DNA from: Cytophagales bacterium | GTDB taxonomy: Bacteria; Bacteroidota; Bacteroidia; Cytophagales; Spirosomataceae | DNA: 64,000 nucleotides | Direction: 5' to 3' | NCBI GenBank assembly: GCA_004292855.1 | Contig: RDXN01000055.1 | Coordinates: forward strand, 33,904-97,903 | Shown here: in pieces, positions 43,401 to 51,511 of the stretch | Position numbering within the stretch: position 1 is the first letter of the stretch | Layout of the letters: each line of letters begins with the position of its first letter | Made by a program: the position numbers and the translations under genes | The notes under the pieces: generated by a model | The model's database searches: none | Told to the model about the DNA's origin: nothing | What the model saw: only the letters and a program-made list of their open reading frames with translations

Positions 43401-44555
43401 ATGCACTACCTCACACCTCCGTTCATTGAGAAAATCATGCAGCAACACGCGCCCGACAGCAACATTCGGGTGGCCAGTTGCGAACCGCTGCCGGTCGATA
43501 ATTCGGCCAGTATTTTGGTGGTTTTGACCGCCGGGCAGTCCGACAACCCCATTGGCCATTACGGTTTACTAGTCGAGTATGAGCAGGACAGGAAACCCCA
43601 CACCCGGCGTATGGTGCTGAAAGTGAAGCCCCACGGGCGCGAAATTGTGGCGATGCTGACCATGCTTGCCGGGGCCTGCGGGGGCAAATTAGCCGAGGTA
43701 TTTCCTGCATTCGCCCACCTGACAGGCTTTGCCCATACGCACGAGCGCGAGTTGGACGTGTATGCCAATTTGCCCTCGCCCCTGCAACCCGATGTGTTTG
43801 GCACCTACGCCGACGAGGAGCGCGGCTTGTACCTTATTTTGATGGAATATCTGGAGGACGTGACGCTGCTCAACAGTGTGATGACGCCGAACGCCTGGAC
43901 CGACGAGCACATTCGGCAGACACTCCGACAACTCGCCCGTTGGCACGCCGACCACCTCGACCAACCCCTGCCCCTGAACCCGGCCTACTGGACCGACGAT
44001 ATGCCCTCCCGCGCCCACATGCCCCACCTGACCCCGCTCTGGCACGCCCTCCTCGACAATGCCGCGACTCACTTTCCTGATCTGTACACGCCAGCGCGGG
44101 CAGATCAACTCCGGGCAGTTATTACGGCCATCCCTACTTACTGGCAGGAGCTTGAAGTCATGCCTAAGACACTCATTCACAACGATCTGAACCCACGAAA
44201 TACCTGTTTTCGCGAAGGGCCATACAGTTACGAGTTGTGCGTGTACGACTGGGAACTCGCCACCTACCACGTCCCGCAATATGACGTGGTCGAATTCCTC
44301 TGTTTTTTGCTTGGGCCCGACCGCTACCACCTCCGGCTGGAGTATCTGGAATTTTACCGCCAACGCCTACACGCGCTCACGGGTCGTTTTGGTGATGCAC
44401 TGGCATTCCGGCGGGGTTTCCAGTTGGCGGCCTACGACTTCGGGCTGCACCGGCTCGGCATGTACATGATGGCCCATACGGTTAGTCCTTACCCGTTCCT
44501 GCCGAGAGTGGTTGAGAGCTATTTCGATACAATTACCTTCTCAAACAATCCATAA
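43401..44555 (+). CDS. APH/choline-kinase-like small-molecule phosphotransferase
   Basis: 384 aa, protein-kinase-like fold of the aminoglycoside phosphotransferase family. The Lys candidate lies in RRMVLKVKPHG, the catalytic loop is H260-N-D-L-N-P-R-N267, and the metal-binding Asp is D283 in VYDWELA. It follows the BtaA-like gene by 3 bp, so it probably phosphorylates an intermediate or product of that enzyme. Its last 37 bp overlap, tail to tail, the 3' end of the opposite-strand GNAT-like gene. Confidence 0.88.
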   Translation: MHYLTPPFIEKIMQQHAPDSNIRVASCEPLPVDNSASILVVLTAGQSDNPIGHYGLLVEYEQDRKPHTRRMVLKVKPHGREIVAMLTMLAGACGGKLAEVFPAFAHLTGFAHTHERELDVYANLPSPLQPDVFGTYADEERGLYLILMEYLEDVTLLNSVMTPNAWTDEHIRQTLRQLARWHADHLDQPLPLNPAYWTDDMPSRAHMPHLTPLWHALLDNAATHFPDLYTPARADQLRAVITAIPTYWQELEVMPKTLIHNDLNPRNTCFREGPYSYELCVYDWELATYHVPQYDVVEFLCFLLGPDRYHLRLEYLEFYRQRLHALTGRFGDALAFRRGFQLAAYDFGLHRLGMYMMAHTVSPYPFLPRVVESYFDTITFSNNP

Positions 44556-45553
44556 TCGGCCTGCTCATAAGCCATTCGGTCGGAGAAGTGCATCGAAAAA
44601 TTGTCGAGTCGCATGAGGCAAAAGATTACGTCGGCATAGCGTTCGCGAAAATGAACCATGCCGTACGCGCCCAAAAACGACATTAGGCCCATTTTTCGAT
44701 AGGCCGGATGCACCCCCACCGACCGCACCAACAGCACCTTCCGGCCCAGTCGCTCGAAGTCGCGGGTACAAACGGGCGGGTCGTTTGGGGGTAGGTTCAA
44801 CTCGGCGTAGTTGGGGTGGCAGAAGCTCATGGCCACGAGTTGGCGGGTAGCCCGGTCGCGGAACAGCACCGAGGTATGCGGGCATAGTTTTTGGGCGTAC
44901 TGCTCATTGTACAACAGTCGGAACTGCTCGTTCGAGATCGGTCTATAGGCCGGGTTTGCGCTGAAAACTTGATGCACCAACTCGAACAATTCGGATTCAT
45001 GTTCGCGCCAGGTGTCGGGGTTGAGCGGGATAACGTCGAACGGCATCTGCGCCAGACTAGCCAGCAATTGCTCTTTCAACTCGTAAGCAAACGGAATGTC
45101 CTCACTGTGAATCATCCGGCTCGCAAACCGACTCCGAACCGAAAAACCCAACGTTTCCAGAATAGTCTGATAGTAAACAGGCTGTGCCGGTTCCCGGTCG
45201 AACTGCCCCCACGACGGGGACGCTGTCAGCCGCAGGCGGTACGCATGAAACGTATTGAAATTGATTGGCCCCACGAGCGTGGTTCGGCCCCGTACCTGCG
45301 CATCAGCCCGGAGTTGGGCAAACGCTTGTCCGTTTATTGCCAGATCGTTAGGCGTCTCCCAAAACCCAAACAAGGCCTCCTCGGAGTTGTGGGAAAACAT
45401 GCCAACGAGTCGAAAACCGCTCTCGTTTGTGTACAAAATCACTTCGTTGCGCTCGGCCTCCAGTTGGAACAGGGCGGTCAAATACGCACGGTCTTCGTTG
45501 GGACGAAAAAACGAGTCCGGGAGGGGGTGTTGGTATAAAGTTTGGGTGAGCAT
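44519..45553 (-). CDS. GNAT-like acyltransferase
   Basis: 344 aa, cytoplasmic. The C-terminal third looks like a GNAT acetyl-CoA-binding fold (KVLLVRSVGVHPAYRKMGLMSFLGAYG, about 270-300), while the N-terminal half (FRPNEDRAYLTALF, GFWETPNDLAINGQAFAQLRADA, LVGPINFNTFHAYRL) resembles the first domain of two-domain GNAT proteins of unknown function. It could N-acylate an amino group such as the homoserine amine made by a BtaA-type enzyme, but this is inference from position only. A 31-bp inverted repeat separates it from the dikinase gene upstream. Confidence 0.72.
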   Translation of the reverse strand: MLTQTLYQHPLPDSFFRPNEDRAYLTALFQLEAERNEVILYTNESGFRLVGMFSHNSEEALFGFWETPNDLAINGQAFAQLRADAQVRGRTTLVGPINFNTFHAYRLRLTASPSWGQFDREPAQPVYYQTILETLGFSVRSRFASRMIHSEDIPFAYELKEQLLASLAQMPFDVIPLNPDTWREHESELFELVHQVFSANPAYRPISNEQFRLLYNEQYAQKLCPHTSVLFRDRATRQLVAMSFCHPNYAELNLPPNDPPVCTRDFERLGRKVLLVRSVGVHPAYRKMGLMSFLGAYGMVHFRERYADVIFCLMRLDNFSMHFSDRMAYEQADYGLFEKVIVSK

Positions 45554-45584
45554 TTGGATTGTTGCTGTGGGGGTTAGTGACTGC

Positions 45585-45681
45585 TTTTTTTGTCATCCCG
45601 ACGCAGGAGGGATCTACTCCATTAACAATCAACTTGTGCGTATACCAACTAGATCCCTCCTGCGTCGGGATGACAAAAAAA
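45585..45681. repeat. 31-bp perfect inverted repeat headed by TTTTTTTGTCATCCCG
   Basis: Arms 45585-45615 and 45651-45681 are exact complements around a 35-base loop, with seven T at one end and seven A at the other, so it can act as a terminator in either direction. The core GTCATCCCGACGCAGGAGG belongs to a TGTCATNCCG-headed repeat family also seen at 49120-49214 and within 57010-57055. Confidence 0.8.
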
Positions 45682-45688
45682 CCCGCGT

Positions 45689-48178
45689 TCACTTAATCTT
45701 AATTTCCCCCGTTCGCCCGTTCATCATCACGACTTGCCCGGACGAGAGGGTTTTGGTGAGGCCGGAAATGTTGATGATCGTCGGGATGCCCAGTTCGCGA
45801 AGCAGGATGACCGAATGCGAGAGCGATGATCCTTTTTCGATCAACACCGCCAGGCAGGTGGGGAACAGCACCGCCCAACCGGGGTCCGTGCGGAGGGCGC
45901 ACACAATTTTACCCGTCACGTCGAGCGAGTCGCGGGGGTCCGTAATCACAATTACCTCACCCGTGATTTCGCCCGATACGCAGCCCGTGCCTTGTAGTTG
46001 GTTGGGGCGTTCGGGGGGCGCGACAGCGTTGGTCGGGGGCGAGGGGATCACTACGCGGCTTGGCACGTCGTCGGTTTCGTAGCGGGCAAACTCAGCTTTT
46101 CGGGTGATGATTAAATCGGCTAAATGAGTCGAGTTGTAGCCGTTGAGGGCGTCGGTGATTTCGGTTTCGGTCAGGTAAAACACGTCGCGGGGGCTGGCAA
46201 GTTGGCCCGTTCGGGTGAGTTTTGCGCCCATCGCCAGATACAGGGCTCGGTACATCCCAAACAGGCGCGTGCGTTCGAGCCGCATACTCTCGCGGTAACG
46301 GATAGCCTGTTGCAACCGCTCCAACACGCGCCTGGTCGACTGCCTGAACCAGAACGACTTCCGGGTGAGCAGTTGGGCTAGTTCGTCGGTGGCCTCGCGG
46401 TGCAGGCGCGACTCGGTTTCGGGCAGGGCGCGGGCGGTTCCGGGGGCGGTGAGGTAGTTGCGGAGGTACTGGTAAAAGATGGCCGGGTTTAGCCGCATAG
46501 TCACGGTTTCGAGTTTCAACTCCCCCACCGTCCGGTCGCCATATTGGTCAATAAACGCGTTGACAGCCTCGTAGAATGCCGGAAAGCGGGTTTTTACGGC
46601 TGCGTGCAGAGTGCTTAAATCGCTCTTTTTCAGATTATTGAACAGGTCGGGTTGTTGGCGGGCGAGGTCGGCGAGGTGCTGCATGGCCCGCACAGGCTGG
46701 GTACTCTCAATCTGTTTATCGCCCGACAAATAGCGACTCAGAAACTCGTCGGGCTGGGCGATGCCTGCCCGTCGGAGTTGCCGGATGGCCCGTCCGTTGG
46801 TCATCATCACGTAAAAATCATTGATGATCGGCGTCGACCAGTTGCCGAGCCGGTCGCGGTCGAGTTGGGCTTTTTGGTCGAGCAGTTGCGCGGGGTTGAG
46901 TGCGCCCAAGTCGACGGTATAGAATCGTTTGTAATGGCTCTGAAATTGGTTGTGAAACGCCGGAACTGCCTTTTTTAATTGCCCAAATGCCCATACCAAC
47001 CGCGCCAGATTCGTGAGCAATCCCGGCAACATTTGGAGGGCTTGTAGGGGTGTTTTTTTGGTATCCTGCACAAAATCGACGGGTTCGTCGAGGCCCATCA
47101 TGCGCTCCATGTCGGCCTTGTTTTGCCGAAACGAGGGCAACAGTTGCAGGCCCCGATACCAGTTGTTGATGTTGTAATAAATTCGACCCTTCACCAGCCC
47201 TAACAAGTTGGTAACCAGATCTTCCTGCGCCCGAATTTTGGCGTCGGGCAGGCCCAGCGTTTTCATCGTTTGCTGGTACACGGTCGCGTAGGCACGGCTG
47301 GCAAAGCTGAACGTCAGGGGCGTTGTTACCCCACAATAACTCTCCTGAATGTTCGAGTTGTCGTAAACGATTACCTCCGGGATGGGCTGCGTGATGGGCC
47401 GGGCCTGTACCACAAACAGACCCTGTTCATTCACCACAAACTCCACGTCCTGAGGCCGTCCGAACGCGGTTTCTATTTGTTGACCTAACGCAAAAAGGTC
47501 CGCTAATTGAACGTTGGTCAGGCACGGGTTGTCCTGTCGGTCGGGCACCACCACCCGTCGATGCACCATCCCCGATGTTTTGAGCGGGTAAAACTCGTCG
47601 GGGTCGAGTTGGCCGCTCACCAGTCCCTCACCGAAACCGGGCACGGCATGAACGGCCATTTCCTGCGGGTAGTCGGGGGAGGTCGTGAACAAAACGCCAC
47701 TCACCACGGGGGCAACCTGTTGCTGAATAATCACGGCGGGCCAGGCCGCGAGCGACAAGCCTTTTTGTTGTCGATAGGCCACAGCCCGTTCGGAATAAGC
47801 CGAAGCCGTACACTGCGCAACTTTCTCATAAACAGCATTCAACGTTTTCAGATTCAGGAACGAATCCATCAATCCGGCGAAGGCATTGGTCTCGCCATCT
47901 TCATCGGCCACCGACGAGCGCACCACCACCGGGCAAGCCGGAAAACTCCAACCGGCCAACGTTTCGCGAATGCGGTTTTTCTCGGCATCGGGCAACACGA
48001 ACGCGCGTAATCGCTCCCGGCGCAGGGCAATTCCCGCGTCGTCGGTGGGTAAACCGGCCAGCACCGGGTCGAAGAGTTCGGCGGGGATAACCAGGAACAG
48101 CGGCACCCGGAAACCGGCTTCCTGCAACCGCACAAGGCCCTGCGCTTTCCCGCCGATGGTGTGCGTTTGTCGGCTCAT
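45689..48178 (-). CDS. PEP synthase/rifampin-phosphotransferase-like dikinase
   Basis: 829 aa. An N-terminal ATP-grasp domain of the PPDK type (about 1-300; GGKAQGLVRLQEAGFRVP, VVVRSSVADEDGETNAFAGLMDSFLN, QDVEFVVNEQGLFVVQARPI) is followed by a long middle domain (about 310-700) and a C-terminal swivelling phospho-His domain with H788 in SLSHSVILLRELGIPT. The same order is found in rifampin phosphotransferase, which uses ATP to make AMP, Pi and a phosphorylated substrate. The start ATG overlaps the stop of the UbiA-like gene (ATGA), so the two are coupled. The middle domain probably binds the small-molecule acceptor. Confidence 0.88.
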   Translation of the reverse strand: MSRQTHTIGGKAQGLVRLQEAGFRVPLFLVIPAELFDPVLAGLPTDDAGIALRRERLRAFVLPDAEKNRIRETLAGWSFPACPVVVRSSVADEDGETNAFAGLMDSFLNLKTLNAVYEKVAQCTASAYSERAVAYRQQKGLSLAAWPAVIIQQQVAPVVSGVLFTTSPDYPQEMAVHAVPGFGEGLVSGQLDPDEFYPLKTSGMVHRRVVVPDRQDNPCLTNVQLADLFALGQQIETAFGRPQDVEFVVNEQGLFVVQARPITQPIPEVIVYDNSNIQESYCGVTTPLTFSFASRAYATVYQQTMKTLGLPDAKIRAQEDLVTNLLGLVKGRIYYNINNWYRGLQLLPSFRQNKADMERMMGLDEPVDFVQDTKKTPLQALQMLPGLLTNLARLVWAFGQLKKAVPAFHNQFQSHYKRFYTVDLGALNPAQLLDQKAQLDRDRLGNWSTPIINDFYVMMTNGRAIRQLRRAGIAQPDEFLSRYLSGDKQIESTQPVRAMQHLADLARQQPDLFNNLKKSDLSTLHAAVKTRFPAFYEAVNAFIDQYGDRTVGELKLETVTMRLNPAIFYQYLRNYLTAPGTARALPETESRLHREATDELAQLLTRKSFWFRQSTRRVLERLQQAIRYRESMRLERTRLFGMYRALYLAMGAKLTRTGQLASPRDVFYLTETEITDALNGYNSTHLADLIITRKAEFARYETDDVPSRVVIPSPPTNAVAPPERPNQLQGTGCVSGEITGEVIVITDPRDSLDVTGKIVCALRTDPGWAVLFPTCLAVLIEKGSSLSHSVILLRELGIPTIINISGLTKTLSSGQVVMMNGRTGEIKIK

Positions 48179-49065
48179 AGCACCACCCCAATCACACATA
48201 CATAACTGACCAGCATGGACAGCGAAACGAGCAATTCGCCCAATTTGAGCGTTTTCTCGGCGGGTCGGGCGAGGGCAAGGCCGTAGAGCACGAGCGTGGC
48301 CGCATACAGCAAGCCAATCAGGACAAACGGCAAATTCGGCGAACGCAGGTCAGTTAGCAACAACCGCTGCACCAGCACGCTACCCGTGAGCACGAGCAAC
48401 ACCGCCCCGATGGCCCCGGCGTAGCCCATCGTTTTGGAATACGAATCGACCAAAGGCCGCTCGGCTGCGGGGGTATGGAGTTTGCGGGCAATCTCGAACG
48501 CAAAACCACCCAGCAAACTCAGTGCGGCCAGCAAATAGAGTGGGCGCGACAACCCAAAATCGGGCGTGTAGGCCGACCACACCCAGGCAATCACCAGCGG
48601 CATAATGAGCATGTGGGTGATGGCATACAGCAACAGCCGTTTTTTGAGGAACGCCCCCACGAAAAACTCGTAGCGCATCAACAGGCTGTACCCCACCGCC
48701 AACACCCAGCAAACCACCGTTGGCCAGCCGCTCCAAACCGACCAGGCGAGTTCCCAAACGCCCCCCGCAACGGCCAACGTGAATAGTTGACGCAGGTTGA
48801 CCCGCCCCGACTGCAACACGCGTTGCGGATGGTTGATGGCGTCTAAATCGTAGTCTTTGATCTCGTCGAACACGCGCAGCCGGAAGAAAAACGTGATCAC
48901 GGCCACCATACCGCCCACCTCGCGCAGACCGAACGGCGCGGGCGTATAACTAGACCAAAAATAACGAGCCACTGAGTACACCGTCCCGAACAGCACCGCA
49001 AAAAGGGCCATGTTGACCGGTGGAAATCGCTCTTGTAAGTAGGCGAATAGGTTTTTAAGATTCAT
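48175..49065 (-). CDS. UbiA-like polytopic prenyltransferase
   Basis: 296 aa with about eight to nine membrane helices. UbiA enzymes attach prenyl chains to acceptors using two acidic Mg-diphosphate motifs. Motif 1 is D67-E-I-K-D71-Y-D73-L-D75 followed by INHPQRVLQSGRV, matching the family's NDxxDxxxD...NPxRPxxxG arrangement with D in place of the first N. Motif 2 is weaker (FAFEIARKLHTP, E191), similar to the ExxRK form of some lipid-modifying relatives. It leads an operon with the dikinase. Confidence 0.8.
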   Translation of the reverse strand: MNLKNLFAYLQERFPPVNMALFAVLFGTVYSVARYFWSSYTPAPFGLREVGGMVAVITFFFRLRVFDEIKDYDLDAINHPQRVLQSGRVNLRQLFTLAVAGGVWELAWSVWSGWPTVVCWVLAVGYSLLMRYEFFVGAFLKKRLLLYAITHMLIMPLVIAWVWSAYTPDFGLSRPLYLLAALSLLGGFAFEIARKLHTPAAERPLVDSYSKTMGYAGAIGAVLLVLTGSVLVQRLLLTDLRSPNLPFVLIGLLYAATLVLYGLALARPAEKTLKLGELLVSLSMLVSYVCVIGVVL

Positions 49066-49119
49066 CTTGCGAAAGATAGCCGAAATCCAGACATGAGGTT
49101 CACCTCAACCTTATATGCC

Positions 49120-49214
49120 ATTGGCCTCACGGCCCTGCCGGATGGTATCCGGCATGACAGGGAAGGGCGTTTTTTGTCATGCCGGATACCATCCGGCAGG
49201 GCCGTGAGGCCAAT
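49120..49214. repeat. 40-bp perfect inverted repeat between divergent genes
   Basis: Arms 49120-49159 and 49175-49214 are exact complements around a 15-base loop. Each arm contains its own smaller palindrome (GCCGGATGGTATCCGGC). It fills the gap between the UbiA-like and MMPL genes and starts, in one direction, with TGTCATGCCGG, linking it to the TGTCATNCCG repeat family. Confidence 0.85.
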
Positions 49215-49274
49215 AGTAGTATGCTTGAATCGGAAGCGGTGGAACAACACACAATGGTAAAATGCACCCCTGAC

Positions 49275-51497
49275 ATGGCCTTTTTATATAAACTACGATA
49301 CGGCATTCTTGTACTGACCCTACTAATAAGCGGCCTGCTATGGCCGGGTGTGCAAACTGCCCTCAAAGTGGATAACAGCCTGACGGTTTGGTTTTTACAA
49401 AATGACCCCACCCTAAACAGCTACAATCGTTTCAAAACGCAATTTGGCAACGACGAAGTGGTGATCGTGATGGTTCACGACAGTCAAACGGTCCTGAAAC
49501 CTGCCTATTTCCGAGCGTTCACAACCCTCAGCCGGGCATTGGAGAGCAATCCCGATGTGGCCAGCCTAATCGGCCCCGGCAACGCCAGTCTGCCCACCCG
49601 CGATCTGCTTGGCACCACCCTCACGCCCCTACTTACCGACACTAGCACAACCGCCATCCTGCGAAACACCCTCGCCCGTCACCCCACCCTGCGCAACCAA
49701 CTGTTCTCGCCCGATTACCGAACCGCCCGTTTTCTGATTACCCTCAAAACCTCGCCCCATTTCGACGAACGGCGGGGAGCTATTCTGGACACGTTGCAAA
49801 CCACTGTTCGCGCACACATCAGCACGGGCGAGGTTTATTTCGGTGGAGTGGGCGTTATTTACGCGGGCCTGAATACCCTGTCACAGAAGGACTTTGGCTT
49901 TTTTCTGGGCATCGGCTACCTCATCATGTTTGGCTTATTGTGGTGGATTTACCGACGCCCGTTGTTGCTGATCTACACCATCGGCATCGTGTCCACGGCG
50001 ACCTACCTGACCCTCGGCATCTACGGCACGTTTGGTTACCACCTCAACCTGATGACGGTGTTGCTGCCGATCATCCTGGTGTTGCTCGGCGTGATGGACG
50101 CCGTTCACGTCATCAACGAACGCAATCAGTTGACGCAAAGCGGCTTGAACGAAAAAGATAGCGCGTTGGAAGCGTTGCGACGGGTGTTTCGGCCCTGTTT
50201 GTTCACGGCTCTCACCACCGCGTCGGGGTTTCTGGCGTTGCTCACCGCGCCAATGGCCATTCTGCAAACGTTCGGTTTGTTTGCGGCTATCGGCATTGTA
50301 CTCTGCCTATTTTTCACGTTCCTACTGGGGGTTCTGATTCTGCCTTACACCCAACCTTCCGCGCAGGTTACACACGTCACGGGCGAACGACTGATCCGGT
50401 TTTTGGGGTTGGTGCTGGCGCGAAAACGCCTGTTTTGGGGCGTATCGGCCTTATTGATCATACTTTCGGCGGTGGGCATGTCGCGCCTGGAAACCGATAC
50501 CTACACCCTGGGCTACCTCCCCGACGATCACCCGGTTGTGCGCGACCACGAGGCCATGCAACACCATTGGGGGCCGTATATGCCGCTCGAACTGCTCGTT
50601 CAACCCAAACCCGGCCTCTCGCTCCACCACCCCGACTTGGTTCGGGAGGCCCTCCGGTTCGGCGACTCTGCCCGAACCCTACCGGGCGTCGGGCGCGTAT
50701 TCGGGTTCCATTCCCTTTATCAGGCCGGTCTCGAAGGCGAGTTTGGTACCCGCACCGACAGGGCCTTGCGTAGCCGATCTATTCTCCAGCGAGTCCATGA
50801 TCAACTTGGCAAAAACTATCCCGATCTGACTCGCTCGTTTGTGCATGAGTCGACTCAAACAGGCCGCATCACGGTATCGGGGTCGATGGTCTCGGCCCGC
50901 CAACTAACTGCCAAACTCGACTCGCTCCTGCGCATAGCCGACCACACGCTGGGCCGGGTAGCCACGGTCACGCCTGCCGGGTATCAGCCGTTGTACGCGG
51001 GCATCGTTAACTACGTGACCGAGTCGCAAACGAACAGCCTGTTGCTATCGTTCGGGCTGGTATTTGGGTTGGTTTGGCTGTTTTTGCGCGATGCGAAACT
51101 GGCGGCTCTCGCGGTCATCCCGAACCTGTTTCCGGTGCTGCTCATGCTGGGTGCGATGGGTTGGCTCGGCATCCGGCTCGACACGGCAACGGCGAGCATC
51201 GGGGCCATTGTCCTGAGCATCTGCACCGACGATTCGATTCATTTCGTTTACGCATACCGGCAGAATCGGCGGGCGGGCATGTCGCCCTCAATGGCCCGAC
51301 AAGCCACGGTTGGGCATGTGGGGCCAGCGGTGGTACTTACGGGCGTGGTGCTGTTTGTCGGCTTTTTTCTGATGGTGCTTGGGTCGCTCAAAACGGTACA
51401 GTTGTGGGGTCTGCTCACGGCCATCGCCATCGTCGCGGCCCTGTTCGGCGAACTCGTTCTATTCCCGCTCGTGCTGTCCCGCTTTGATCGGGACTGA
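49275..51497 (+). CDS. MMPL/RND family exporter
   Basis: 740 aa from the ATG at 49275 (49221 and 49254 are also possible; the first places the start 7 bp after a repeat). Two halves of six helices each, with periplasmic loops after helix 1 and helix 7 (TLNSYNRFKTQFGNDEVVIVMVHDSQ; LGYLPDDHPVVRDHEAMQHHWG). The sterol-sensing-like helices contain ILVLLGVMDAVHVINERN and ICTDDSIHFVYAYRQN, whose Asp residues probably carry protons. No periplasmic adaptor or TolC gene is adjacent, as is usual for lipid-exporting MMPL proteins. It ends 15 bp before the convergent TonB receptor gene. Confidence 0.9.
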   Translation: MAFLYKLRYGILVLTLLISGLLWPGVQTALKVDNSLTVWFLQNDPTLNSYNRFKTQFGNDEVVIVMVHDSQTVLKPAYFRAFTTLSRALESNPDVASLIGPGNASLPTRDLLGTTLTPLLTDTSTTAILRNTLARHPTLRNQLFSPDYRTARFLITLKTSPHFDERRGAILDTLQTTVRAHISTGEVYFGGVGVIYAGLNTLSQKDFGFFLGIGYLIMFGLLWWIYRRPLLLIYTIGIVSTATYLTLGIYGTFGYHLNLMTVLLPIILVLLGVMDAVHVINERNQLTQSGLNEKDSALEALRRVFRPCLFTALTTASGFLALLTAPMAILQTFGLFAAIGIVLCLFFTFLLGVLILPYTQPSAQVTHVTGERLIRFLGLVLARKRLFWGVSALLIILSAVGMSRLETDTYTLGYLPDDHPVVRDHEAMQHHWGPYMPLELLVQPKPGLSLHHPDLVREALRFGDSARTLPGVGRVFGFHSLYQAGLEGEFGTRTDRALRSRSILQRVHDQLGKNYPDLTRSFVHESTQTGRITVSGSMVSARQLTAKLDSLLRIADHTLGRVATVTPAGYQPLYAGIVNYVTESQTNSLLLSFGLVFGLVWLFLRDAKLAALAVIPNLFPVLLMLGAMGWLGIRLDTATASIGAIVLSICTDDSIHFVYAYRQNRRAGMSPSMARQATVGHVGPAVVLTGVVLFVGFFLMVLGSLKTVQLWGLLTAIAIVAALFGELVLFPLVLSRFDRD

Positions 51498-51511
51498 TTC
51501 CCAACCACTTT

